A stretch of 60,564 nucleotides of DNA from an uncultured Clostridia bacterium (GTDB lineage: Bacteria; Bacillota; Clostridia; Christensenellales; Borkfalkiaceae). The position numbers and the translations under genes are program-made. Shown one piece after another: positions 6,923 to 15,471 of the stretch (within the stretch, counting starts at the first letter, position 1; each line of letters starts with the position of its first letter). The DNA lies in contig CANROE010000009.1 of the NCBI GenBank assembly GCA_947632195.1, positions 1-60,564 on the forward strand. The letters run 5' to 3'. Under the pieces are notes generated by a model. The model saw only the letters and a program-made list of their open reading frames with translations. It was not told the origin of the DNA and searched no databases.

Positions 6923-9900
6923 TTACTTCGTTACGGACATTTCGTTAACAACGTAGTATGCATGGTCTGTACCAAGGCCGAGTTCAAGGTTCACAGGAAG
7001 TTTTCCACTAATCGACTTAATGGTGTAGTTCATGTGGAACACAGCCGGCGCACCATCAACCGTACCTACTAACGTGTAAGCAACAACGATTTGCCGCGAA
7101 ATCGTCCAATCCCAAGTAATCGTCAAGTCAAGGTCTTTGCCAACGTAGAGTTTCTTATAGCTACCAAACCAATCGGCGCCCTGACCTGCGTCGTCAAACC
7201 AAACGCTCTTGGTAATTGCGAAGTTGTAAGCAGCGACGCTACCTTCCGTCGTCTGCTTGTCTGCCTCGTCGGCTCCGTTGATCCAGTGATCCAGACGGAA
7301 GTTCAAACCGACGCCTGCGCGTTTTCCTTCGTCATTCAAACCGTAGAGGTATGCCAACGCAGTCATATAGACATCTCCGCCCTTGGAGTTGTGCTTGCCT
7401 TTCACGGTAACCTTCATGCCTTCTGTAAAGGCCATAGTCCAAAGAGGAGTGTCACCGGTATAAGCAGCTTCACAATCCTGTGTACCTATCACGATATCCT
7501 TGATACCGGTCGTGGTGGTAGTGAGCTGACCGACTGCCGTCTTGATGTTATCGCACCACCAAGGGTTACCGACAAGCTGAACAGTGGATTTTTCTTCCGC
7601 GATCTCGTCTGCAATGGTAACGACGTTCTTAACGATATACGTTTCGGGGGTTGCAGCCTTGTTTACGATCTTCTGAATGATCGTGAAGGTATTGCCAACA
7701 CGATAGATCGTAAGGGTGTAAGCACCCTTCCAACGTTCTTCGGTTCCAAGCCCGGTTGTGACAAGCTTGCCGGCATCGTCCTTTTGATCGTCAGCACCTT
7801 GCTTGAAGGTTTCGACAAAGCTACTTGTGACATCTTGGCCGTCTTTCCATGCAGTCATGGTGTTAGAGCCGTTCTTGCCGTCGCCGAATGCGCCATCTGC
7901 CCAACTGCCGCCCCAAGGGTTGTTGGCTGCGAAGTTGATATCGAGATACTTATCGGTTCCGTTGATGACTTCAACAACAGCATCCTGATGCCAGAACGGG
8001 TCACGCTCGTTATCCCAAGTGTACTGAACTACGAAGTTACCCTCGAAGGTCTGAGGACCGACAGCGGAGCCGCCCTCGCCGTTGTTCCACCAAGCATCGC
8101 TAAGGTCGGTATTGGGAACGGCCTTATCTGCGGGAAGTGCAACAACTTCTGCGGAGAAACCTTCGCCGAAAGCGCTGTATTTCGCCGCGCCGCAAACCGT
8201 GCAGAGCGTACCGCCGTCCACTTCCGCAGTGGCTTTCCAAGTGTGATTGCCGGTGGCAGCCTTTTTAAGCGCGCCATAGTAGAATTTGTTACCGTTGAGC
8301 GTTGTCTCGTAAGCGCTCCAACCGTCGCGCAAGCAAGTGAAACCAACAAATTCCACACGTTCTGCTGTGCCGGGGGTGGTCGTGTTCGGGGTAATCACAT
8401 TGTTATCCTTTTCCGTACCGACCGTGTAAACCGTGTACGTCTCCTGGCCAGCGTCAACATCCTCGTTTGCCGTGAAGTGATAGATGTCACTTCTGTGCTC
8501 GCTGCCCTCTCTCACACCAAGTGCGGGAAGATGAAGGTTTGCAACAAGGATATAACCCTTATCATAGTCGGTAGCGTCGTTGACGGTGCCGAGCGCAATG
8601 AGTTTCGCAGCAGAAGAGGTGTTACCCGTTGTGAGCACATTTTCGTCTGCCCACGCCGCAGCACCTTTCACGATGGACATACCAACGTTGTAAAGCATTT
8701 GATAAGTTTCGCCCGCCACCTCAGGATGTTCAATGTTGACGGTTGCAGAGAACGCAAGACCATCCTTTACATCTGCTGTGGTTCCGAAGGTGTAAACCTG
8801 CAACTTGTTGCCGTTCGCCTTGACATAAACGCCGTCGCCGATTTCGATCGCCTTGTCGGACACTTCAAGCTTGTAGGTGAGGTTTGCGGTCGCAAGGGTA
8901 GTTTCGCCGTCACGCAGGCTGACTTCGGTGGTGCAAGCCGCTGCGGTGAGGTTGCCGAGTTCGGGAGCCGCAAGCCAATAGGTTACGGTGAGTTTGCCCT
9001 CTGCGACATCGACCTTGGTGATATAGAGGCTGTTGGACGCCTTGTAGGAATTGTCTTCGGTAGGCGTACCCGTGGTATAGGTGCCCTTTGCCGCCGCTTT
9101 GACGGTTTCCACGGTGTCGCGCTTTGCAACAACGGGAAGGATGAGCTTGTTGATATCGGCAGCGGAGCCGAGACCGGTGTATTCCACAGTGTAGGTGCCG
9201 CCCGCGTCAAGCGTGAAGTTGCTCGTCTTGATTTCTGCGCCGTACTTGGAGAGCGCCGCAAGGCCGTTGAGGTCGATGAGGACCTTGGTTGTCTCGTTCA
9301 AAGAGAGGTCAAAGGTCTTTGCGAACCCGTCTTTGAGACCGACAACAACATCTACGGTGTTGCCCGCCTTCGCAGCCTTGACAACAACGCCCGTTGCGGA
9401 AGTAGCGGTAATTTCGTCCTTGACATCTTCCGCTTTCAGGGTGGTGACAAGTTTGAATGCGATGAAGTGCGTTGCGTCGCCAAGCGCGGCTTTCTGCGCG
9501 TCAGTCGCTTTCACAGCAGAACCTTCTGCCACGAGCTTGATATAAGCGCTCGTATCGGTGGTGCTGGTAACGGTGTAATCGTAAGTGACGTCGGGCGCCT
9601 CAAACGCGGTTTCGCCTACCGTGATCACAGAGGTGTTCGCACCCGTAACGGGGGTTGCAACGACCTTAATCTTCTGGTTGATTTCCTTGTTCTCTGCGGT
9701 GGATTCCTTGCCGTCTTTGGTGAGCCAAGCCTGTTTGCCGTTGAACTCGACCATGAAGTCGTACATATCGGCGGTAAGAGGCGTGGTGCCGAGGGAAACT
9801 CTCGTCTTGACGGGGGTGGGATTCGGTACTTCGTCCGTCGCGGCGGGCGTTACATCGTGGAATGCATACGCATTGTAGGAATTGGTAAGTTCGCCCTTGT

Positions 9901-11089
9901 CGGAGAACACTGCCTTGGTGCCAAGTCCCGTCGTGTCGAAGAGTTTGCCTTCGGGCTGTACGGTGTTGGTGGGATCCTTGGTGACCTCGAACGTCTCGAT
10001 CGCACGGCCTGCGACGAAGTCGGCAGCGGTGATCGTGAAGTTGCAGTATTCGCCGTAAACCACTACTTCATAAGCGTTATCGGGCACTTTGGTGGTGACG
10101 GTGTAAACCGAATCTGTGCCGTCAAATTTATGAAGGGTATGACGGATCATGAAGATATCGTCAGCTTGATAGATATACTCAACGTCGACTTTCGACCAAT
10201 CGGTCGCGAGATTTTCGCCGTTCTTGGCGCCGTCCTTGGGGAATGCGCTACCCGCACTCCAAGTGGTGCCCTGTCCGTACACGGTCCATTCCGCGTCGGC
10301 TGCGGTCGCAAGGCCGCTTACGGGGTTTCCGCCAGCGGCAACATTGGAAGTTTCGGGAAGAGAGAAACCTGCCGCTACACCGATGACCCAACCGTCTTCA
10401 CGGGGGAGCATACCGACAGTTGCATTGCGGATACCCATCAAAGGAGTATCCCATGCGCTTGCGGTCGCGGGATTTTCCGTTCCCGTAAGGCCGGTGATCT
10501 GAATGCTGAGTTTAAGGCTCTGACCCTTGACAAGGCTGCCGTAGGAAACATGGTTTTCACCCGGGATAGGAGCCTTCGCATCGGGATAAGTCTCGCCTGC
10601 GGCGCCCGGCGTGAACACTGCCTGCTGACCCCAAGCAACCGTCGTGATCTGGTCGTTGAGTTTGGCGTAATTGTTACGCTTTGCACCGCAAGAGCATTCG
10701 TATTGGCCGTTGCCTTTGTCTTGCCAATCGTGCTCGACGGTAACGGAATAATAATATTTCCAGCGATTGTCTTTGCCGCCCTCTGTCAATTCCTTGGGCT
10801 GATTCTTCGGGATAATATAAATTGCATATTCCCCTGCAAGATCTTTGTTGTAAGCGCTGGAATCGACGTCGTATTCTTCCGGTTTGAGTTCGTGACCGTT
10901 GTCATCGCCCTGATAGTACACGACGACTTTAATGTCGGGACCCACGGAGAATTCTTCGCCCTCTTTGAAGCTGAGTTTCTGCCCGGTAATGTCAGAACCG
11001 GAAATGTTCTTCGCACCGCCGCACGCGAACATGCACAGCGAACAACAAAGAGCAAGCAGAAGCGTGAGTACCACTTTGAGCTTCTTCAT
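6923..11089 (-). CDS. Giant secreted lipoprotein of unknown function
   Basis: 1388 residues. The start ATG at 11089 follows the SD GGGGG; an upstream in-frame start at 11131 lies only about 15 bp past the -10 element and is unlikely. A signal peptide (MKKLKVVLTLLLALCCSLC) is followed by a lipobox-like Cys at about residue 23. Residues about 30-110 resemble a bacterial Ig-like domain (LSFKEGEEF ... YDVDSSAYNKDLAGEYAIYI). Two similar short cysteine units appear far apart: HDWQDKGNGQYECSCGAK near the N-terminus and HTWKATAEVDGGTLCTVCGA near residue 1000. The region after each is rich in Trp, Asp and Gly with beta-strand patterns, so carbohydrate-binding-type modules are possible (inference). No enzyme motif was seen. 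It is monocistronic, with its own promoter and terminator. Confidence 0.85.
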   Translation of the reverse strand: MKKLKVVLTLLLALCCSLCMFACGGAKNISGSDITGQKLSFKEGEEFSVGPDIKVVVYYQGDDNGHELKPEEYDVDSSAYNKDLAGEYAIYIIPKNQPKELTEGGKDNRWKYYYSVTVEHDWQDKGNGQYECSCGAKRNNYAKLNDQITTVAWGQQAVFTPGAAGETYPDAKAPIPGENHVSYGSLVKGQSLKLSIQITGLTGTENPATASAWDTPLMGIRNATVGMLPREDGWVIGVAAGFSLPETSNVAAGGNPVSGLATAADAEWTVYGQGTTWSAGSAFPKDGAKNGENLATDWSKVDVEYIYQADDIFMIRHTLHKFDGTDSVYTVTTKVPDNAYEVVVYGEYCNFTITAADFVAGRAIETFEVTKDPTNTVQPEGKLFDTTGLGTKAVFSDKGELTNSYNAYAFHDVTPAATDEVPNPTPVKTRVSLGTTPLTADMYDFMVEFNGKQAWLTKDGKESTAENKEINQKIKVVATPVTGANTSVITVGETAFEAPDVTYDYTVTSTTDTSAYIKLVAEGSAVKATDAQKAALGDATHFIAFKLVTTLKAEDVKDEITATSATGVVVKAAKAGNTVDVVVGLKDGFAKTFDLSLNETTKVLIDLNGLAALSKYGAEIKTSNFTLDAGGTYTVEYTGLGSAADINKLILPVVAKRDTVETVKAAAKGTYTTGTPTEDNSYKASNSLYITKVDVAEGKLTVTYWLAAPELGNLTAAACTTEVSLRDGETTLATANLTYKLEVSDKAIEIGDGVYVKANGNKLQVYTFGTTADVKDGLAFSATVNIEHPEVAGETYQMLYNVGMSIVKGAAAWADENVLTTGNTSSAAKLIALGTVNDATDYDKGYILVANLHLPALGVREGSEHRSDIYHFTANEDVDAGQETYTVYTVGTEKDNNVITPNTTTPGTAERVEFVGFTCLRDGWSAYETTLNGNKFYYGALKKAATGNHTWKATAEVDGGTLCTVCGAAKYSAFGEGFSAEVVALPADKAVPNTDLSDAWWNNGEGGSAVGPQTFEGNFVVQYTWDNERDPFWHQDAVVEVINGTDKYLDINFAANNPWGGSWADGAFGDGKNGSNTMTAWKDGQDVTSSFVETFKQGADDQKDDAGKLVTTGLGTEERWKGAYTLTIYRVGNTFTIIQKIVNKAATPETYIVKNVVTIADEIAEEKSTVQLVGNPWWCDNIKTAVGQLTTTTTGIKDIVIGTQDCEAAYTGDTPLWTMAFTEGMKVTVKGKHNSKGGDVYMTALAYLYGLNDEGKRAGVGLNFRLDHWINGADEADKQTTEGSVAAYNFAITKSVWFDDAGQGADWFGSYKKLYVGKDLDLTITWDWTISRQIVVAYTLVGTVDGAPAVFHMNYTIKSISGKLPVNLELGLGTDHAYYVVNEMSVTK

Positions 11090-11146
11090 AGTTACTTTCC
11101 CCCTAAAAAAGTTATTTTTTGCCACTTTCATTTTATGGCAAGCAAC

Positions 11147-11175
11147 ATTTTACAACAATTTTTTTGTGATGTCAA
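11147..11175 (-). promoter_or_regulatory. Sigma-A promoter of the giant lipoprotein gene
   Basis: Minus-strand TTGACA (11170-11175), 17-bp spacer, TAAAAT (11147-11152). The predicted transcript start near 11140 supports the downstream ATG at 11089. Confidence 0.82.
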
Positions 11176-11279
11176 TACTTTTTCGGAAAAATTTGCACGT
11201 TTTTTGTTTTTGAGCCTTTGGGCGGATACCTATTATATTGTGCACGCGCGTGGAAGGGCGTGAAGGACGAGACGCCGTT

Positions 11280-11540
11280 CCCTAATGTCATTTCGAGTGG
11301 AGCGGTAGCGAAATCGAGAAATCTCTACCGCAGCTTTAATAAGGCGAGATTTCTCGACTGCGCTCGAAATGACATATTGTGGGGGCAAAGGACACCACCC
11401 CCCTACCCCCCCCTCCAATGAAGAGGCGAGATTTCTCGACTGCGCTCGAAATGACATATTGTGGGGACAAAGGACACCACCCCCTACCCCCCCCAATGAA
11501 GAGGCGAGATTTCTCGACTGCGCTCGAAATGACAAATTCA
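11280..11540. repeat. Family A element followed by two tandem partial copies
   Basis: A full family A element (about 11285-11375) is followed by two extra copies of its right half, GGCGAGATTTCTCGACTGCG then CTCGAAATGACA, starting near 11423 and 11504. The linkers (TTGTGGGGACAAAGGACACC plus a C-run) are also repeated, giving a tandem array with a period of about 80 bp. No gene was seen in 11180-11570. Confidence 0.75.
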
Positions 11541-11571
11541 GAATGAGGAGCGAGAGCAAGCCACCGCGTGC

Positions 11572-11597
11572 AAAAAAATTCCTCCCGAAGGAGGAAG
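11572..11597 (-). terminator. Intrinsic terminator of upp
   Basis: Read leftward, TTCCTCC, loop TTCG, GGAGGAA and seven T. It lies 5 bp past the upp stop codon. Confidence 0.9.
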
Positions 11598-11601
11598 AAA
11601 A

Positions 11602-12240
11602 TTACTTCGTGCCGTAAAGACGGTCGCCTGCGTCACCGAGGCCGGGTAAAATGTACCCATGCTCATTCAGACATCTGTCGAGCGTGGAGGCGTAAATGGG
11701 CACATCGGGATGTGCCGTCGCCACCGCCTCGATCCCCTCGGGCGCCGCAATGATGCACATGAACTTGATCTTCTTGCACCCACGCTTTTTGAGCGCCGTG
11801 AGCGCGTCGCACGCCGAACCGCCCGTCGCAAGCATGGGATCGACCAACAAAACCGCGTCGTTTTCGATCCCCTCGGGAAGTTTACAGTAGTATTCGCGCG
11901 GCTCCAACGTCTCTTCGTCGCGGTACATGCCGATGTGCCCCACCCGCGCCGTGGGAAAAACCTTGTGCACGCCGTTCACCATGCCGAGCCCCGCCCGCAA
12001 TATAGGAACGACGGCGACGCTGTCCTCGGGTACGCGGTATTGCACCGTCCGTTCGAGCGGCGTATCCACCTCCACGGGCACGAGGGGGAGGTCCTTCATG
12101 CTCTCGTAAGTCATCACCGTGGTGATCTCCTCGATGAGTTCGCGGAACTCCTTCATGCCCGTGCTCTTGTCCCGCAGAAAGCTCACTTTGTGCCTGATGA
12201 GCGGATGATCGAAGATGAATACGTTGTCGAAATGTTTCAT
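11602..12240 (-). CDS. upp: Uracil phosphoribosyltransferase
   Basis: 212 residues from the ATG at 12240 with the SD GGGAGA; the frame is open further upstream but across the promoter. It converts uracil and PRPP to UMP (pyrimidine salvage). Family stretches are [48 protein letters not shown], the PRPP loop [14 protein letters not shown], and the C-terminal [14 protein letters not shown]. It has its own promoter and terminator. Confidence 0.97.
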   Translation of the reverse strand: MKHFDNVFIFDHPLIRHKVSFLRDKSTGMKEFRELIEEITTVMTYESMKDLPLVPVEVDTPLERTVQYRVPEDSVAVVPILRAGLGMVNGVHKVFPTARVGHIGMYRDEETLEPREYYCKLPEGIENDAVLLVDPMLATGGSACDALTALKKRGCKKIKFMCIIAAPEGIEAVATAHPDVPIYASTLDRCLNEHGYILPGLGDAGDRLYGTK

Positions 12241-12271
12241 ATGCGTTCTCCCGATTTGTTGTTCGTCCTCT

Positions 12272-12300
12272 ATGATAGCATACCCGAACGCAAAATGCAA
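12272..12300 (-). promoter_or_regulatory. Sigma-A promoter of upp
   Basis: Minus-strand TTGCAT (12295-12300), 17-bp spacer, TATCAT (12272-12277), about 32 bp before the upp start. Confidence 0.7.
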
Positions 12301-12356
12301 GATATGAAAGAAATTTCCCTCAAAAGTTTTGCACGGCGGGAATTTTCGTTAAACTC

Positions 12357-12385
12357 TTGACAAAACGAAAGCGTTCTGTTACAAT
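12357..12385 (+). promoter_or_regulatory. Sigma-A promoter of the TerB-like gene
   Basis: TTGACA (12357-12362), 17-bp spacer, TACAAT (12380-12385). It is divergent from upp. Confidence 0.8.
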
Positions 12386-12417
12386 ATCCGTCGAATTTCA
12401 AAAGGAGAAAACCACAT

Positions 12418-12870
12418 ATGAAAGAATTCAACGAACTTTGCAAAGAATTTGAACAACTCGACGCGGCGACCTACACGGCGCTGCTGGCGGAAAAATCGCT
12501 CAAACTTCTGCCCGCTCTCCATGCGGTGACGGGCGACGGTGTAGACGGCGTGGCGCTGTTCGCCTCCTTCGTGCTCGGCGCGATCGCGGCGGACGGAAAA
12601 CTCTCCGAGGAAGAATATCTCCTCTGCTATCCCCTGCTCCACGCCTTCTTCGGCGACGACGTCAACTACGACGACTGCAAGGCCGCCGCAAAGCAGCTCC
12701 GCTCCGAGAGCCGCGCGTTCAAAAACTCTCTCGATGAGATCGTGGACTTTTTGGGAGAGCTCTCCGAAGATCTCAAAAACGACATCGTGATCGTCTGCCT
12801 CATGATCTGCGCGCTCGACGGAAAGATCTCCGTCAAAGAAAAGAATTGGATCAAAAAATTGGTAAAGTAA
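12418..12870 (+). CDS. TerB-like cytosolic helical protein
   Basis: 150 residues with the SD AAGGAG before the ATG. It is all-helical in appearance. Two acidic loops, AADGKLSEEEYLL (about residue 60) and ALDGKISVKEKNW (near the C-terminus), fit the pseudo-twofold metal-binding acidic loops of the TerB/TerD-associated tellurite-resistance fold. No transmembrane segment or enzyme motif was seen. TerB-like proteins sense stress or cations at the membrane in some systems (family knowledge); the role here is unknown. It is monocistronic and faces yraN across a strong hairpin. Confidence 0.7.
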   Translation: MKEFNELCKEFEQLDAATYTALLAEKSLKLLPALHAVTGDGVDGVALFASFVLGAIAADGKLSEEEYLLCYPLLHAFFGDDVNYDDCKAAAKQLRSESRAFKNSLDEIVDFLGELSEDLKNDIVIVCLMICALDGKISVKEKNWIKKLVK

Positions 12871-12885
12871 GCTGATTGGGAAAGG

Positions 12886-12917
12886 GCGGCGCCTGCGGAA
12901 TTCTCCGCAGGCGCCGC
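12886..12917. terminator. 14-bp GC-rich hairpin between convergent genes
   Basis: Perfect stem GCGGCGCCTGCGGA / TCCGCAGGCGCCGC with loop ATTC. There is no real T-run on either side. Its position between the TerB-like gene and yraN, which converge, suggests it ends both transcripts. Confidence 0.7.
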
Positions 12918-12935
12918 ACTTATTCTATCGTCATT

Positions 12936-13295
12936 TCAGATAAATGCGCCTTCAAAGTATTCCACCTCGCCGTTCATGACGGAGGAGACGTCGAACCGGC
13001 AGGGCGCCTCTTTGCGCAGAAGGTTGCAATAGCTCCACGCGATCTTGCGGTAGCGCTCCCGCTTTTTGTAGTCCACTGCCTCGGAGGGTAGCCCATGCTC
13101 GTCGTCCGTGCGCGTCTTGACTTCCACAAAGCAGTAAGTCCCTTCTTTGAAAGCGATAATGTCCGCCTCGCCGAAGGGGGTCGTATAATTGCGTTCGAGA
13201 ATTTTATATCCGCGCTTTTTGAGATATTTTACGGTGAGTTCTTCTCCGGTTCTTCCAAGAAGTTTTTTACGAAAGTCTTTCTGTGGATCTTGCAT
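12936..13295 (-). CDS. yraN: YraN family (UPF0102) endonuclease-like protein
   Basis: 119 residues. Family core: LGRTGEELTVKYLKKRGYKI, LERNYTTPFGEADIIA, CFVEVKTR. The GE...EVK arrangement matches a PD-(D/E)XK-like nuclease fold; the cellular role is poorly defined. Its first 67 bp overlap the 3' end of rnhB, an unusually long overlap. rbgA-rnhB-yraN read as one operon. Confidence 0.93.
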   Translation of the reverse strand: MQDPQKDFRKKLLGRTGEELTVKYLKKRGYKILERNYTTPFGEADIIAFKEGTYCFVEVKTRTDDEHGLPSEAVDYKKRERYRKIAWSYCNLLRKEAPCRFDVSSVMNGEVEYFEGAFI

Positions 13296-13855
13296 ATCCC
13301 CCTCTCCCTGATCACCTTGATGTGCTCGGCGGTGCCGTAGCCGACGTTGCGCTCGAACCCGTAACCGGGATATTCCCGCGCGTACTCCTCCATGAGCCTG
13401 TCGCGATACACCTTGGCGAGAATGCTCGCCGCGCCGATGGAGCAGACGAGGGCGTCTCCCTTGACAATGCTCCTTTGGGGCTGGGCGATGTCGAGGGTCA
13501 TGTTGCCGTCCGTAAGCACGAAATCGGGGGAAAGCCCCAGCCCTTCCACCGCCTTCTTCATGCAGAGGCGGGTCGCCTGTAAGATATTGATCTCGTCAAT
13601 GGTCTCTTCGTCCACTTCGGAGACGGAATAGGCGAGCGCGACCTCTTTGATCTGCTCGGCGAGCGCCTCTCTCTTCTTCTTGGAGAGCTTTTTGCTGTCG
13701 TCCACACCCAACACCCGCTTTTCCTCGTCGAGGGGAAGAATGACGGCGGCGCAGACGACGGGTCCCGCCAGAGGGCCTCTCCCCACTTCGTCCACCCCCG
13801 CCACAGCGGTGTAGCCCTGCGCAAAATATTCTCTTTCGTAAGTCAGTTCGTCCAT
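13229..13855 (-). CDS. rnhB: Ribonuclease HII
   Basis: 208 residues. It removes ribonucleotides from DNA and RNA from RNA-DNA hybrids. The motif VAGVDEVGRGPLAGPVV holds the first acidic residues (D22, E23). LGVDDSKKLSKKKRE, DFVLTDGNM and SIGAASILAKVYRDRLM follow. The stop codon of rbgA lies 3 bp upstream. Confidence 0.97.
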   Translation of the reverse strand: MDELTYEREYFAQGYTAVAGVDEVGRGPLAGPVVCAAVILPLDEEKRVLGVDDSKKLSKKKREALAEQIKEVALAYSVSEVDEETIDEINILQATRLCMKKAVEGLGLSPDFVLTDGNMTLDIAQPQRSIVKGDALVCSIGAASILAKVYRDRLMEEYAREYPGYGFERNVGYGTAEHIKVIRERGICKIHRKTFVKNFLEEPEKNSP

Positions 13856-13858
13856 GGT

Positions 13859-14713
13859 TCAAATCAATCCCGCGTTTTTCATATCCTCCGCGCTGTCGAG
13901 ACAGACCCTCCCGAGCCTGCCCTTGCGGAAGTCGTCGATGAGGGCGCGCTCTCCGCGCTCGTAGTCGAATTCCCCGCCGCGCAGAAGGAATCCCCTCTTT
14001 TTACACAATTCTTCGAGCATTTCAAGAGGAGTTCCTCCCGAAATCCCGAAACGCTCTTTGAGTCCCTGCGGATATTTTTCGCTCAGCTCCTCTAAGAGGC
14101 AGAGGGCGATCTCGTCCATTTCAAGGATGTCGTCGTTGACGCTGCCGATGTACGCAAGGCGGCGGGCAAGGGTCTGGTCGGAGAAGGAGGGCGGCATGGT
14201 GCCGGGGGTATCCATGAGCTCGAAACTGCCGCACTTTACCCACTGTTTGCCGCGCGTGACCCCCGCTTTATCCCCCACCTGAGCCTTTTTACTGCCCGAG
14301 AGTGCGTTGATGACGGTGCTCTTGCCCGTATTCGGCACTCCTGCAATGAGAAAGCGCAACGGTTTTTTGGAGCCCTTTTCTTTGAGGCGCGCGGCCTTTT
14401 CCGCGACGAGCTCCTCCATGGCGGTCTGCAAGGGGCGGACGTTCGGCGCGGTCGCGTTGAGTTTGACGGCGTTCTTTCCACTCTCTTTTATGAGAGCAAG
14501 TAGCTCGTCGGCTTTGCCGTCGGCGAGGTCGCATTTGTTGAGGAGAAAGAGCACGGGTTTTTGCCCCACGAGCTCTTTAAGCTTAGGGTTATAGGTCGAG
14601 GCGGGGGCGCGCGCGTCGAGCACGAACACCACTGCGTCGCAGAGTTTTAAGTTGTCCTCCATGAGCCGCATGGCCTTTGCCATGTGCCCCGGGAACCAGT
14701 GGATGAGTTTCAC
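13859..14713 (-). CDS. rbgA: Ribosome biogenesis GTPase RbgA (YlqF)
   Basis: 284 residues from GTG 14713, chosen because GAGGAG lies 7 nt upstream and the family starts (I/L)xWFPGHMAKA; the frame is open further upstream without support. Circularly permuted GTPase: the G4 NKCD comes first, then the G1 AGVPNTGKS, then G3 DTPG. It acts in late 50S assembly. In many Bacillota the order is rimM-trmD-rplS-rbgA-rnhB; here rplS is absent and a repeat-filled gap replaces it. Confidence 0.96.
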   Translation of the reverse strand: MKLIHWFPGHMAKAMRLMEDNLKLCDAVVFVLDARAPASTYNPKLKELVGQKPVLFLLNKCDLADGKADELLALIKESGKNAVKLNATAPNVRPLQTAMEELVAEKAARLKEKGSKKPLRFLIAGVPNTGKSTVINALSGSKKAQVGDKAGVTRGKQWVKCGSFELMDTPGTMPPSFSDQTLARRLAYIGSVNDDILEMDEIALCLLEELSEKYPQGLKERFGISGGTPLEMLEELCKKRGFLLRGGEFDYERGERALIDDFRKGRLGRVCLDSAEDMKNAGLI

Positions 14714-15008
14714 AAATTTACTCCTCACGCATTTCTTTTTCTTGCCGCTTGTCTCGCCCGCGCGACGCGCGGGCTCGAATGCGTTTGTCGCTCCACGAGC
14801 TCCGCTCCAAACGTGAAGCGGCAATCGTAGCAAAAATAAATGCCGTGATTGATATAGTCGTTCGCCGTTTCACGCGCGAAGTGAATTCGCGCTACGGCTC
14901 TCGGCATATTCATAAAAAATTTTGCGCGGTTTTGCTTGCGCACATATTTTTACTCACGCATTTCTTTTTCTCGCCGCTTGTCTCGCCATTGTCGTCCGCG
15001 AAAAAGCC
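14714..15008. repeat. Gap with a direct repeat of about 36 bp; no convincing gene
   Basis: The segment CTCACGCATTTCTTTTTC plus GCCGCTTGTCTCGCC occurs at about 14721-14757 and again at about 14953-14988, differing by a base or two. It brackets a 230-bp stretch. A 72-codon frame (14725-14943, minus) lies inside but has no SD and no recognisable motif. Confidence 0.5.
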
Positions 15009-15014
15009 TAATAA

Positions 15015-15180
15015 GCGTCATGCTGAGCCGTAATGTTGGGACGCAGTCTGCGGAAGAATGTCCGCGAAGGCATCTTGGTACGTTTGGATTTGGTTTTAAT
15101 CGTACTTGGACGTAGCAAGATTCCCTCGGAAACTCGCCATGTCGAACTTCGTTATTGCTTATGCGGCTCGGAATGACGCT
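15015..15180. repeat. MITE-like element, copy 1 (166 bp)
   Basis: The ends GCGTCATGCTGAGCCG and CGGCTCGGAATGACGC are inverted repeats (14 of 16 match). The interior contains GCATCTTGGTACGTTTGG and GACGTAGCAAGATTCCCTCG. A second copy in the opposite orientation lies at 21053-21216. No coding capacity. Confidence 0.75.
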
Positions 15181-15208
15181 CAAGGGCACCAAGAAATGTG
15201 TTCCATTT

Positions 15209-15280
15209 ACGTCACCCTGAGCCTGTCGAAGGGTATCCGCATTAATAAGGACATGTTTCGACTCCGCTCAACATGACGTG
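15209..15280. repeat. Family B repeat
   Basis: ACGTCACCCTGAGCCTGTCG ... CTCCGCTCAACATGACGT is a 72-bp imperfect palindrome with a central CCGCATTAATAAGGACATG. It is the inverse of the copy at 2303-2377. Confidence 0.65.
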
Positions 15281-15373
15281 GTTTAGAATGGTGTTTCGCG
15301 CTCCCCAATCACTGCGCGGAGCAGGGTGCCCCTGCGGCAGCGCACCCAATTTGCCGTATACCTGCGGCTTAGT

Positions 15374-15470
15374 GTCCGATGAAACGAACGAGAGGACAAA
15401 CAAGTTAAGGCATAAAAGCCCGTTTCCTCACGGAAAAAGATTTTGCGCCAGCAAAAGATTTTTCGTGAAT
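15374..15470. repeat. Family C repeat abutting the trmD stop codon
   Basis: It reads GATGAAACGAACGAGAGGAC ... GTTTCCTCACGGAAAAAGAT ... GCAAAAGATTTTTCGTGAA. The last part can fold back (GAAAAAGATTTTGC against GCAAAAGATTTTTC). It ends within 3 bp of the trmD stop codon, as other C copies do at purL, purH and purF. Confidence 0.7.
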
Positions 15471-15471
15471 T

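Noticed and set aside
7091-11263. 1390-codon open frame antisense to the giant lipoprotein gene
   Set aside because: It mirrors the real gene almost exactly. The real gene has a signal peptide, SD, promoter and terminator; the mirror has none and its sequence is Arg/Gly/Val-rich shadow-type.
11233-11559. 108-codon minus-strand frame with LSFRAQSRNLASS repeats
   Set aside because: This is the known type of spurious ORF created by palindromic family A repeats; no SD and no signal of selection.
14725-14943. 72-codon minus-strand frame upstream of rbgA
   Set aside because: No SD, GTG start, no motif, and it lies in a repeat-bordered gap. Not supported as a gene.
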